Shown: piece after piece, positions 48,906-60,134 of the stretch
Layout: the number at the start of each line of letters is the position of its first letter
How positions within the stretch are numbered: position 1 is the stretch's first letter
From: Spizellomyces punctatus DAOM BR117
Lineage: Eukaryota > Chytridiomycota > Chytridiomycetes > Spizellomycetales > Spizellomycetaceae
Assembly: GCF_000182565.1 (NCBI RefSeq)
Contig: NW_015971541.1
Span: forward strand, 1,125,039-1,189,038
DNA length: 64,000 nt
Direction of reading: 5' to 3'
Position numbers and translations under genes: made by a program
Notes under the pieces: model-generated
Databases searched by the model: none
Told to the model about the DNA's origin: nothing
What the model saw: the letters and a program-made list of their open reading frames with translations, nothing else

Positions 48906-51825
48906 TTATAAAAAACATACCCTGCCGCATTTGTAGCACCCGATTGGCTCTGATCGCGACGCAGGAGGTTCCCTTGTGTAGCAATATGATCGTGCCTTTC
49001 TCCACTGTTCGAACATTTCATCGCCGTCGCCAGATCGACCTGCTCCCAGACCCACAAACTTATCACCGGTCGCATCTACACGGATCGGCTCCGCGATCCC
49101 TTGTGCGCTAGCCCCTAGACCGGAACCTTCGCTCCATCCTGCAGGTGTCAAAAATTTCAGCCTAGTATAATCAGAGCTATCATGCGCAATTCCGCCGCTC
49201 ACCAAGCTTTTTCATAAGTTTGTATCCAACATTTCGTTTACTTATCATGTAATCTTCTCGTGATGCCTCTGGCCGTGAAAATGGAGGACTCTCACTTCTC
49301 TTTCTACTCCCGGCACCGCTGCTACCCCAACGACTACTATCTTGAGGTCTTTTTCCTCGGACTGGAGTTCCGCTTTGCCTCCCACGTGGACTACGACTTC
49401 CGCTGTAATCGCGATGATGCTGAGGTCGGTGGGTGTATTTCCCTGGTTTCCTGCTCCCACTGCGCGTCCGGCTGCGACTTCTGTCATCGCTACTTCCGCT
49501 GTCGGTAGAATCAGGAGATCGAGATCTTGAGCTGCTGCTGCTGCTAGAACTGGTAGACTTCGATCGTTCCCGTCGGCTTGCTCGTCGTCTCCTGTCGTGA
49601 CTTCTGCGTCGGTCATGGCTTCGACTTGTCGATCTTTCTGCCCGTGAGGAAGACTCTTGTCGGATTCGTCCCCGCCTAGAAGGGCTTCGTGACCTGTTTC
49701 GATTATCTTGTACTCGTTTTCGAGTCAATGAAGAATCGGCCCGTCCGTCGTGAGATTCATGTCTGCGCCTTGCATCTTCGACCTTCCGATACCAATCATC
49801 CAAGTACCCAATCTCCCATCCATCTTTATCAAACTGCAAGCCTGTATCAGATGAGTTCAGCTGATCGGCAGCCATTTCACCTGGTGCTTCCTCAAATCCA
49901 TCCTTCTGCCGTTCTTGTTCGAGCTTCCTTCGTATGATATCCAATCCAGAATAAAATTCGTCTACTGCGGCGAGGAGATCAGGATTTGGGGGAGGGCGCT
50001 GTGAGAGTGCTCGTATTTTGCTGACTGCTATTTGTTCGTATGGCTTGTGATCAAGCTTGATTTTTCAAACCATGCCGGACCGCATAGGTAAGCAACCGTC
50101 GCATATAACTAGGCCAAGCCAATCTACACCTGTGCGGTCATCATCGAGCACTCACCGATATAGCAGCTACCACCAGCCCAGCAGGCAGCTCATAGTACTT
50201 TGCATTGGTAGGAGGCGCCTGAATGGTCGTTGGCAACGACATGTTTACGCCCGCGGTGAGCGATTTCCGGAAAGATGGATGAGATTCTGGTGCAGACGCC
50301 GGTGCAGAGTTTCCGATTTTTGGTGCTTCATGAGAAAGGAAAGAGCTGTGCGATACAGTACAACTAGGTTCCCGCCTTACGTCCCTGTTCACATTCAACC
50401 CGATAGGTGCGACGTGTGGGAGATTCAAAAGCGGCGCTGATGGAATTGGTTGTGCTGTCTGTATTACGCCTTGAAAGGTCGTTCGAGGCTGTGCCTCTTG
50501 GGACAGGAGATTGGATGGATCTTGTGGAACAGCCGGGAGTGCAGCATTTTCCGTATTTGCCATAGCGTGAGGAGGTCTCCCAGGCTTTCCCAAGTGAGAC
50601 CGGAGACCGTCTATGACAGTTTGACCGAAGAATCTTTTATCAGACCAGATGGTCAAAACCTGAGCGTCGATCCAATTAATACGTCACTCTGAGTTTCACA
50701 GAAGGCGACAGCGTCTACCTTCAGAACTTTCTCTTCCTTTTTCTTGATCCCAGTAGCTGCCATATAAGTGTGACTAAGCATAGGTCCAAGATGTGGCAGA
50801 AAGCTATCTCCTATCCATTCTTGATGTCGTTTTCGGCTAGATGGTGAATACTAGTCAATCCATGTTCTCCTCCCAAGGAAAAATGGTTCTCCATGTTACA
50901 TACCCGTGATAGAGGACATCGTTCACAAGGTAAACCAAATGAAGCCGACTCTCAAATGCTGTGTTTACCTCCGATATGGCCTCCAGGAGTTGGGCTAATA
51001 GACTCACATGAGAAGCCGTAGTGCAATGCTCAAAGATCCACGCTTTCCCTGCATGGATGTTCGTCTGGGAGCAATCCTTCATCAAGACATCTAGTAATCC
51101 ACAATACTTGATCACCTCGTCTCTATTTGAGAGTGAGGTTGCTAAGGCGTCACGGGCAGAGCAGACTTTGTCCATGGCTGTTTGAAGTGGATTCAAAATA
51201 GGGGCTGACATAGGTACGACAGCCGGTGTTAACCCCAATGCAGAGAAGAGCTGCTGGGTTAATATTGGGTCAAGTTGGGCTGGTGGAAGTGGGGCTACTT
51301 GAAAGGCTGCACCATGGTCGGTAGATGTGCTTGTTAAACCGCCCGTATCTATCTGTGCGACAGAAACAGGTATTTGCGGACTCGCACCGTGCGAAGGCAA
51401 CAGTCCTGTAGCTTAAATGTCAGCAGGTCCAGTAATCGATCCACTCATTAGCACGGTTCCCTACCAGGTTTCTTAAACTGTTGGACCTTCCACTGAAAAT
51501 ATGGGTAATTTGCATCTTCTGGCCACAGAAAGCGATATCTTGGATTGTGCTTCTGGCGCTCTTTGGTGATCTCGAGAAACTCTGGACAATCAGTAAGTTG
51601 AGGTATCTCCTAAGTTGTGCATTATGCTACGAAGTAACCTACCCTGACCATTCCTAGCAACATACTCTGCCATTTTGTCTAGTATCGAGACATCGACGCC
51701 TGTCGACCGAGGGAGAGAAGGATGAGCGGCTGTACTTCGCTGGATAGTTTTGCATTCCGCGCAATCATACCAGGTGGCACCGATGGCAGGAGACTCTGCT
51801 GCTGCCAGGACGCTCCTGAAGCCAT
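48906..51825 (-). CDS. CHERP-like U2 snRNP-associated splicing protein (SURP, CID, G-patch)
   Basis: Exon 1 starts at 51825 (MASGASWQQQSLLPSVPPG). The SURP/SWAP domain follows (DKMAEYVARNGQEFLEITKE; RQKHNPRYRFLWPEDANYPY). Next comes a CID, the RNA polymerase II CTD-interaction fold (KYCGLLDVLMKDC; SRLHLVYLVNDVLYHG). A Pro/Gln-rich middle leads to a long RS domain (about 49280-49720). A G-patch (GYKLMKKLGWSEGSGLGASA) and a conserved tail (GDEMFEQWRKARSYCYT) end the protein. This domain order defines CHERP, a partner of U2 and of SR140/RBM17. The C-terminus reads CYKCGR before a stop at 48906; a further 3' exon is possible because a GTATGT donor lies there. Confidence 0.9.
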
Positions 51826-52070
51826 AACCTACTGTACTGAAAATTAGGTGAAGTCGAGAGCGTTTCCTAAGTTGGATGGCTATTGAATTCTTTGGTTTGA
51901 CAATACGGGTGGAACTGATTGGAACCATTAAAATTCCACATTGGACTCGAATTCTGTTTACCGTCGTTATTGTATTAGTGTGGAGGCGATTGAAAATGGC
52001 ACTAGAACTCATTATTATCCGGATTAATCCGGTTAGTCACATCGCATAATCAGCACCCTCTCTATCGCTC

Positions 52071-52160
52071 AAACTGGTGAGGCATGCTAATGTTCTCCAA
52101 ACTGCGGTGTGGCATGCATGTAATGTTTTTTTTTTTTTTAAACTGTGGTGAGGCGCATGC
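52071..52160 (+). repeat. Three imperfect direct repeats upstream of a TATA box
   Basis: Copies at 52071-52087 (AAACTGGTGAGGCATGC), 52099-52117 (AAACTGCGGTGTGGCATGC) and 52140-52160. The shared pattern is AAACTG, a GGTG(A/T)GGC core, then CATGC. A run of T separates copies two and three. Their place just upstream of a TATA box suggests regulatory sites for the gene at 52251. Confidence 0.6.
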
Positions 52161-52168
52161 CAAAGGTC

Positions 52169-52176
52169 TATAAAAG
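52169..52176 (+). promoter_or_regulatory. TATA box of the microprotein candidate gene
   Basis: TATAAAAG at 52169, 82 nt before the ATG at 52251 and 8 nt after the third upstream repeat. It is the clearest core promoter noticed in the window. Confidence 0.6.
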
Positions 52177-52250
52177 GGGACCTGCTCCCTCTTCCCTCTT
52201 TACCCATCCTCGACTCAAAGCATCTGCCCAACAAGTCTCAGTCCATCATC

Positions 52251-52451
52251 ATGAGAATGCCGCTCTGGTGCCGAGGACCTCGCCCTCCCAACAAAAACAA
52301 AAACAACATAACCCCTTGCAAACGCTGCTACTACTATACTGCTACGATTGCAGGTATGCATTATCTTTGTATTTTCCCACGCGTATTCCCAGTCTAATTA
52401 TTCTGATCTACCTTAGTACCTCCGACTAAAGAATTTCGGAATCAGGCTTAG
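52251..52451 (+). CDS. Candidate two-exon microprotein of 45 residues
   Basis: Not recognised. Exons 52251-52353 and 52417-52451 join through a 63-nt GT-AG intron (donor GTATGC, acceptor CTTAG) to 45 codons and a TAG stop. The product begins MRMPLWCRGPRPPNKNKNN, is basic, and has Cys at 7, 23 and 26 (PCKRCYYY). There is no signal peptide or membrane helix. Support comes from the TATA box, the ordered upstream repeats, an A-rich coding stretch typical of short fungal genes and an intron in the right place. It could instead be a leader peptide or an exon of a non-coding RNA. Confidence 0.45.
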
Positions 52452-52698
52452 TTACCCGGTTAGAACAACCGTAATGTATTGCATGTGTAATTGGGCCTAG
52501 TAGTAGTTAGCTTTTCACGTACCCCAGTTCAACCCAGGCTGGAACCTGTAGCGAGTTAGGATAGGGGTGGGACTCGTTTGCAGGATAGGTTATGAAGGGT
52601 TGGACAGGCTGGCTAATTGTAAATTAGAACCGGCTGTAGTGGGTTGGAGGGAGAATTTGTCCTTAGAGACATTTTCTACCACCTGCACACTAACAAAG
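52452..52698. other. Gap between the microprotein candidate and Brx1
   Basis: About 250 nt with no gene seen. It probably holds the 3' ends of both convergent transcripts. Confidence 0.3.
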
Positions 52699-54140
52699 CT
52701 ATTTGAATACATCGGCCAATGGGTCCTCCGGAAGTTTACTATTCCGCTGCTTCTCCTCCTTCTTTTTACCAGCCTCCACCCGTCTCCTATACTCCTGTGA
52801 CAATTCATGCTTCCTGGTCCTTCTAATCTCGTTAGGACTCACAAATTCCCGATTCTCAAATAGAGTAGATCCTCCAAAGCTCCCATCAAACACCCTCATG
52901 ACGCTTAAGACGAACCGTGGCCCTATTTCAATCAAGGATATTTCCTTCTCTTTCGTTCTTTCAGCCGCCTTTTCAACGATCTGCATGGATGTTGATCAGA
53001 GGACGGAAGTGCAGTTCTGCACCTGCACACACTGTCTTACCTGATAATTTCGGAACCATATCTTGTCATCAGCGATTGAAAAGCTTAGCACATGGTCGAT
53101 AAACGGCTTCAACTTCCGCGATGTCCGCGGGCTCCCGAATGTCTACAGCAACAAGGATGAGAAGGTTGAACCGACTATTGCAGTAGGAGAAAGAGCGCTA
53201 TAGGCACCTGAGTGAACATCTCTTTCAGAAGTTGGTAATGTGGTTGGTCATCGAAGTTCTTATCAAAAGACAAGATTGGTCGCGATCCTTTGAGACAATT
53301 TCCTGTCATCCGCAGTTCGTCCATAGTGTGTACTGAAATTGCATCAGTTAAAAAATCAGTGATGAAACTCAAGCGTCCCATGGTACGACGAGATTACCAT
53401 TTTGCACATGAAACTTAACACTAGGTCCGTTTGGAGTCTTCGACATCCACATATACAAATCCGTGTGCTTGCGGATCTCAAAGTAGAGGCAGTTATTGCA
53501 ATTGCTCAGTTCGGCAAGCTCGTTCAGTACGTTGAGTTGATGCTTGGAGTCCAGTTTTGACTCTGGCACCAACAAAGCCAAATCAGTAAAAATCTATGTG
53601 TTAAGGTAATGAACGGTGCTCAGATCTTCAAATGATACCTTTCTTTGAGTGTGGCATAAGAGTACCAAGATCCTTCAGGAGGTGCCGGTATCTATTAAGC
53701 TAAATTAGCGGCTTCTCCCACTGACCCACCTCCATTAATATGTACCTTTCCGTTATCCCTCGAGACGATAGTAGTAACACCCGTTGCTTATTCTTCCTGA
53801 ATGCGGGTTTACTGTTCTTTTGGACACCCTCCTGTGTTTCCCCTTGATCTATATCCTCCTCGTCCTCGTCCTCGTTCTCCTCCTCCTGCTCTTCTATATC
53901 GCTACCCTCCTCCTCGGCGTCTTCCTCTTCAGCAGCTTCGGCTCTCAAGAGTAGCTCCTTTCTCCCCATAGTTGCCAAAGAGACAGCCCCTTCTCCGTCT
54001 GACCCTTCGTCAGAAGAATCGAAGTCAACGTCGTCCACATCGTCGTCTGATGCTCCTCCAAGTTCTACAGAAACAATTTCGGGTCGCTTACGCGGAGCCT
54101 CCTCTTGGTCGTCGCGAGTGCGTTTGTTACGGGGCGCCAT
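52699..54140 (-). CDS. BRX1: Ribosome biogenesis protein Brx1
   Basis: Brix-domain protein of early 60S assembly, partner of Ebp2. Starts at 54140 (MAPRNKRTRDDQEEAPRKRP). It has a long acidic N-terminal stretch (EEEDAEEEGSDIEEQEEENE) before the Brix fold. Blocks visible in order: RVLLLSSRGITERYRHLLKD, LVPESKLDSKHQLNVLNELA, CLYFEIRKHTDLYMWMSKTP, GPSVKFHVQN, HTMDELRMTGNCLKGSRPIL, KLKPFIDHVLSFSIADDKIW and LIEIGPRFVLSVMRVFDGSF. The Brx1 tail EYRRRVEAGKKKEEKQRNSK ends at 52699. Six or so exons were joined by frame. Confidence 0.94.
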
Positions 54141-54279
54141 AGTGGTGGGTAATTGAATTCACAGCGACGGGTAGAATGGAAATTGGAAGTTTGATGGTCA
54201 AAAACAATTAAATGGACATAGTCTGAAGTCACTGTGCCTTATACGCGCCACATGTAAGGCATGGCGCAGGATCGGATGA

Positions 54280-54561
54280 CTAAGCTTCGATCAAAAGTCT
54301 ATCCTGTGTGTAAACGGACCATTCTTGAACTTGTCCAGCTCTGGGTATTTGACGAGTCTTCAGATTAACGAGTGGTAAGACCTCTACCAAATCAACTTTT
54401 GACCAGGGAAGCAGCCTACCCTCTAGAGACAAATCGTCTACTGGCATAACAAGGGGGAAGGGCAGAGGAGTTGATCTGTCCACCGGCATAGCCAATATTT
54501 TTAATGATTGATCTGAGGCGATGGGATTTACATAAAGATAGGCTGTATTTCTCAGACACAC
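54280..54561 (-). CDS. Unassigned open frame of 93 codons between formin 2 and Brx1
   Basis: Open from an ATG at 54561 to a stop at 54280 in the 560-nt gap between two minus-strand genes. The composition (DLSLEGRLLPWSKVDLVEVL) looks codable but no family was recognised. It may be a small gene, an upstream frame in the BRX1 leader, or chance. Confidence 0.25.
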   Translation of the reverse strand: MCLRNTAYLYVNPIASDQSLKILAMPVDRSTPLPFPLVMPVDDLSLEGRLLPWSKVDLVEVLPLVNLKTRQIPRAGQVQEWSVYTQDRLLIEA

Positions 54562-54704
54562 CCAAATGCTTACTGCCGAGAGTGGCAGGAATTGATGGGT
54601 GCCTCACCTCCCATATATGATTGCAGACTGAGAGCTCATATTTGGAGAATTGTAGGTGGAAATACGATGGAATCAGAGCTCGCATAAATAAATAAAGTAC
54701 AAAG

Positions 54705-57700
54705 CTAGCCCTCAATCGTCTGATCCTCGCCCTTTAACGACACCAACAGCTCTAGTGCCTTATTTCCAATACTCGAAGTAGATGCTTGTCTTGATGATGC
54801 TCTTTCCGCAAGAGCAGCTGTTTGAGGAAGACGTGGCTTGGGGCGACCTCCACCCCCCGGGATATTCCCCCGCTTCAAAGATTCCAAGAGATCGTCCATC
54901 GCCAATCCGCCGCCGGAGTCGCCCGTTGGTAACATTAGTGTTGGCATCTTGAATGGCTCGATCTCATGTCGCTTGCGTCGCATTGCTTCCCGTTCCTGAG
55001 TTCAATGCCTTAGATTCATACTGGGGAAGTGTATGGGACCGTGCTCAATAGACTACGCACCTCTTGTGCCTTCCTTCGCTTCTCCAGCAATTCCTCCCGT
55101 TCCCTTTCTTTCTTGCTTTCCGCAAGCGCAATCTGATAACCATAGGAGTTATATGCTAGCGTGGTGCTTCTAACTATGCATTTGTCTTACAGCGAACGAG
55201 TCCAAAAATGTCGTAAAGAGAGTAAAGAACTCCTCAGGCGATGTCTTGGCTGTTTCCTCTCCATATAGAATGACAGTGCTTTCAAACAGTGCAAGCAGCT
55301 TTCGATGGCGCTCATCAAGATGACTAAACTTAGTGCTCGCGTCCTCCAGAAATGAATCCATAACATCCGCAAAGCGATCTTTGGGATTCACAAGCCGACC
55401 ATCGATTGAAGCACGAGTTTGTGCTTTCTGGAATTCAACTTCAGTACGGACCATTCCTAGTGCACGCCGCATTTCTTCCAGATCCTCTTGCATTGTTGGA
55501 AACGACACTATAAATGAACAATGAGTCAGAGCTTTCCTCCACGTTTCGCAGACTATCGACATACCGCGTGCAGCAGGGTAGACGTCTTTCAAGTCATTTA
55601 TGAAGGACTTGAATTGAGGGAACTTTGCATCGACTGTCCCAGCTATGAAATGAAGGAGTGATACTTTGCTAGTGGCTTTTGTATTTACAAGCTTTAGATC
55701 TTTATTAGAAGACCTGGTTGAGACTTGTGGCAGATTTGGATGACAGAAGCAAACCTTGTTGAGACTTCCAATTCTGAAACCATGGACCTGCCCAATAAAA
55801 CTGCCGCTGTTCAAGTAATTTCCTATAGTTAAAATAAACTAGAAAAACAATGATGTTAGCTCATCGGTCGCAAATGAGGGCAATTTTCAGCTTACCTCGA
55901 GTAATCCGGTCCATGCCTCGGATGTTTGAAGCGCGGTCAACGCAGATGAACAGACGGAAATGTCCTATTGAAGATGTATAAGTACTCACAACATGTCCTT
56001 TGTTTCTATCAGCATTGGTCATACCTGCTCAATCGCCGCATGACGCTCGGGAAACCCTCCGCTGAACTGAAGAGCACGTAAACGTTCCTCATATCGGTCA
56101 ATTTTCAGTAGCTTAAAAAGTAGCTCTTATTAGTGTCACATGTTTCGAAGAACAGCTTTCCTGTATGATGGGTACCTCCTTTAGAAAAGCTTCTGCCTGT
56201 CGAAGTGGGCGCCCTTCTTCTCGATAGTCTTTCAGTACGGCTATCTGAATTCGGCGACTATCAGTGCTCGCCACCAGATTTCAAGCACGTATTGTTGGCA
56301 ATACCTCGTCTCTCGTTGGCAAGTGCTCAATCATGTGCTTTGCCACGGTTTCGGTGATGATGGTTTGATCAGCGCCGAGGATGGCATCACGCAATTCCTC
56401 CAAGTTGTACTTCTTCAACTTTGCCAAAAAGATCACTGCCGACGAAGGTTTGATTAGTGCATAGACCCGGATATGAGGGTGGGTCCAACTTACTTATATT
56501 CTGCGCTTTCTTCCCATCAATTAATTCGACATGCTGTACGATGGGTGTGTTTGGTACAGACCCATCAACATCACCACCTGCAGTATTTCTCATCTTGCCA
56601 GATTTTAAGGCAAAGAGTGTCTCCGCTTCACGGAACACCCCTAATTTTTCAGCGATCTTTTCGAGGTCCGAACTATTAGGCTCTTCATTATCGTCCAGCT
56701 TTGTTTTCAACGCCAGCTTCTTTGCCCATATGGTTTGTGACACTTCGCTCTCCGGGACCTTGTCCCATTGAAATCGCCGAACTTGGACTGAAGGTCGATA
56801 CTTTTGTGGTCTCTTCGGTATTCCTCCTGCAATTTGCAAATACAGAGGTAAACAAAGTCCGGGGAGAAGAGATAGATTAGATTTTGGGTACCTATCACAA
56901 ACCCTCCTGAGCCTGGTGGAGGAGGAGGACCCCCAGCTCCCGGCGGCGGAGGTGGTGGGCCTCCGAATGCTGGTGGTGGTGGCACTCCTGGGGGAGGTAA
57001 AGGGGGAGATGCTGTTGATACGGTTGGATGTAGTGATGGAGCAGGTACTGTTAAGGTTGGCGCCAAACTGGCGTCGCTGGGGGTAGAGGACAGTGGGGCC
57101 GGAATCAAGGATGCTTCACTGGTTGTCGTGGATATCACAGCTGTTCCGGAAGCATTTTGCACCTCTTCCGACGAAGTATGGCATTTGCCACCAGTTAAAT
57201 CAGTGCGAGAGCCATACGCCGAATCCGTGCCTTGAAGATCCTGTCCATAGCTTGCAATGGCTTGCAATATATCATCCAATTCCTTTATAAAACAAAAGGA
57301 TTCAACGATGATCGTACGGCCCGCTCGTTGCCTTCCTAAATACATACCTTCTGATGCATTGCCAGCGCTTGATTATGTTTTTCGTAAACCTCATCCAACT
57401 GGTGTTGCAACGCTAATATGGCGTCATCTGCTGGTTTTTTGGCATCGCCCTGACGATCTTCAACAAAGTCAGACTTTCATAACTGGTTGAGATCCTCCAG
57501 TATTGACGCAACTCCTACCTCCTTTATCATCATGTCCAGCGTCTCGAGAACATCCCATCTGGTCCAACCTTGTTCGTAACACTTCATTTTCTTCCGCCAG
57601 TTGTTCAGAAATTCCTTCCATTGCATCTTCCACGGATATCCGATACATATCAGTGAAGCTTGGGTCGATTCCATTCCGATCGAGAACAACTTGGGCAATC

Positions 57701-59809
57701 ATGAGATCCAATAATCGAAGTACCTTGGTACTTTATCCATTTGATCATTCCCTGTAAGTTGATGAATTCCTTCAAAAAATACATGCAAGGGTAACATACC
57801 GTGATACCCCATCAATCAATCGAGTCGGGATCAGTAAGTGTTGAAGGATGGATGTTATATAGCCTCGACCACCTTCTGTTTCGCGAAATGAGCCAAGCAA
57901 TGTTTCAAGCAGCTGTTGCGGGTTCTCCATATCAATGCCCATTATATCGCCAATGTCATCTGCAAACTCCTGATGGTCAGCCGCTGCCCGATACTCAAAT
58001 GCATCCACATGTGTGAGGATCTCAGCAAATTCTGCCGGTGCCCATGTACGCAGTCGCTGTTTGTTTGTATGAGAGGGACTCGTCAACAACAGAAGGGAAG
58101 GTTGCGCTACAGAAAAGCACTTACTTTTAGTACACGACTAAAACCTGATGCTAGTAGCTCATTTCTCAAGTGAATTCTGTACTCCAGCTCTTGAGGTATG
58201 TCCACTACTAACCGAAGTAATGTCACTGCCGATATCTGGGAGGAACGCATTTCCATGCCCGGTCAGCCCGAAGCAAGCATGTGATAACTCATTTAGTCTA
58301 ATTTACCAGAAAGTCCTTTATGTCTTTCTGCATCTGCTCCCTATTCTTGTCCCCGAAATGTACAATCGTGTCCTTCACATCAGTTTTTGCCCCAACTGTC
58401 GTTCCAAACACTCCTCGTGTGTTGATCAAACTCTCCAAGGCCCGTACCAGTCGCTCGAAAGTATGCAGATCATCTCGGGAAGAACGGAAGTAATCGAACG
58501 CTCTCATAACTAAACGATGACCTCTTGGATACTCGAGGGTGACTAACGCCAAAAGAAAATCTGCTGCCGACGTCCGGGCAGGGAGTAGGGGAGAATCGAG
58601 AGATAAGATGAGGATGTTTAGGTAGCTTGGATTGCTTAAGAGCTCTGTAACGCCTCTCTGTACGATCATTTTAGATAACGGTTGACGATGCTCTTTCCCT
58701 ACGGTAATTGACATTCTTTACATTGTGGTTTACGAGAATCTTCAGTATCTTGAGGACTTCTGATTCGGTTTCGTAGTGCTTGAGCTTCCTATATGAACAC
58801 TTTCAGTCTAATGCAGCACAGAACCCTTGTTTCCTCTGTTCATCCACACACCTGTCTGGTTTTCTATGCATCGCCTCGAGCAAGCTGAACAACACACGAA
58901 ACCCACCCTGCTCCATAAAGTCCAAAAGCCAACTTCATATGCTGTTGATTCAGTACTGCTACTGCATGCAATGGACGCAACCGCTGAACCCACCTTACGG
59001 TCTGACAAGAGCATTGGACTTTGAGTTCAGCAAGAACATCTCGTAAATGATGCTGCTTTCCACCGCTCCCGGTCATGGATCGAGTTACAAGCCCGACAAG
59101 CTGGCTGGTGCGATTCTTGTGATGAAGCGTGGTCACCGCGGCATTCTGAATGAATTCTATGTAGTATGATGGTCCCTTGTCTCCATCAGTAGCCGTTTTA
59201 GATTCCTGCTTTGCCTAATGCGGGCGTGAGACAAGGCCTCGTAAAACTGACACATATATTGATTACCAAAAGCTGTCTAATAAGCTGTAATTTTTTCTCT
59301 TTGCTCAGTCGTCGCATGGCCTCTCGCTGGTTTTCACCCAAATCACTATGCTCCTGCAAGGTGGATATCATCAAAGCTGTCTTGTATACATCCCACTTTG
59401 AAAGATAACCACGTACCGCATCTAGCGCCAGCTCAAATATTTCGTCCACAGTCTGTGCATCCATTGTCCTATCAGCAAGTCCAGAGGCATTCAACTGGTA
59501 CATCCTCTCCTGCAACATTAGAAGAGCACTTCTGGCATCTGGGTAGTCATACACCGATGAAGCTGTATCCATCATATCGAGTGCCTCTCCAGAGCTGGTG
59601 TGCTTTTCTGGAAAGAACAAACTGCTCGTAGATTTCACCATACTGACACTCCGACGGCGGCCCCATCGACGGCGCCAGCTTCCCTTCAGGGCCTCATCGG
59701 GGAGGGTTCGCAGCGAAGACACAGAAGAGATACTGCCAGAACGAGACATTGTTGGGTTTGATCCGCTGCCCATTCCTCCATTTTCCGGCGTTCCCGATCC
59801 GGAACTCAT
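54705..59809 (-). CDS. Diaphanous-related formin with GBD, FH1, FH2 and DAD (formin 2)
   Basis: Second actin-nucleating formin of the window. Starts at 59809 (MSSGSGTPENGGMGSGSNPT). A single GBD unit follows (DLGENQREAMRRLSKEKKLQ), then the FH3 region (RGVTELLSNPSYLNILILSL) and coiled coil. A short FH1 (PPLPPPGVPPPP) precedes a complete FH2: VRRFQWDKVPESEVSQTIWA, LKKYNLEELRDAILGADQT, LTIGNYLNSGSFIGQVHGFR, IGSLNKLVNTKATSKVSLLH. Near the end is a clear DAD, AMDDLLESLKRG, followed by basic residues (GRPKPR). GBD plus DAD implies Rho-relieved autoinhibition. Many introns; borders inside the FH3 are approximate. Confidence 0.93.
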
Positions 59810-60134
59810 CTCTTAAATTATATTATCTGATCTTGAAGAACCTTCTTATCAAGATATGGAAAAGTCGTCCGATATACAGTTCTTCCTTTTTACCCTATTG
59901 CCAGCAGTAGAGTGGGAAGAGTAGACAATTGAAATAATCAATGATGGAGAATGAGCAACTGGACTTGAGTCTATAACGCTTATGGATTGAGGTAAGTGTT
60001 CCTGCGATCTCCACCCAGTTGGTTGCTGACTAATTGCTTACCTTAGATGACGCGGTGAGGATCCATGCTGCATGGCAAAAATAAATGACCATGAAGCTGT
60101 TTTGCCGGTTTTCGTCAATCCGCATCCAATCACA
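59810..60134. other. Divergent promoter between formin 2 and the Sec14-GOLD gene
   Basis: 325 nt with no conserved coding frame. An in-frame ATG at 60072 lies upstream of the Sec14-GOLD start chosen at 60135. No E-box was seen. Confidence 0.35.

Noticed and set aside
52933-52942. Minus-strand ATATCCTT in BRX1, a U12-like donor
   Set aside because: It encodes EISLIEIG, a conserved part of the Brix domain, so it is exonic.
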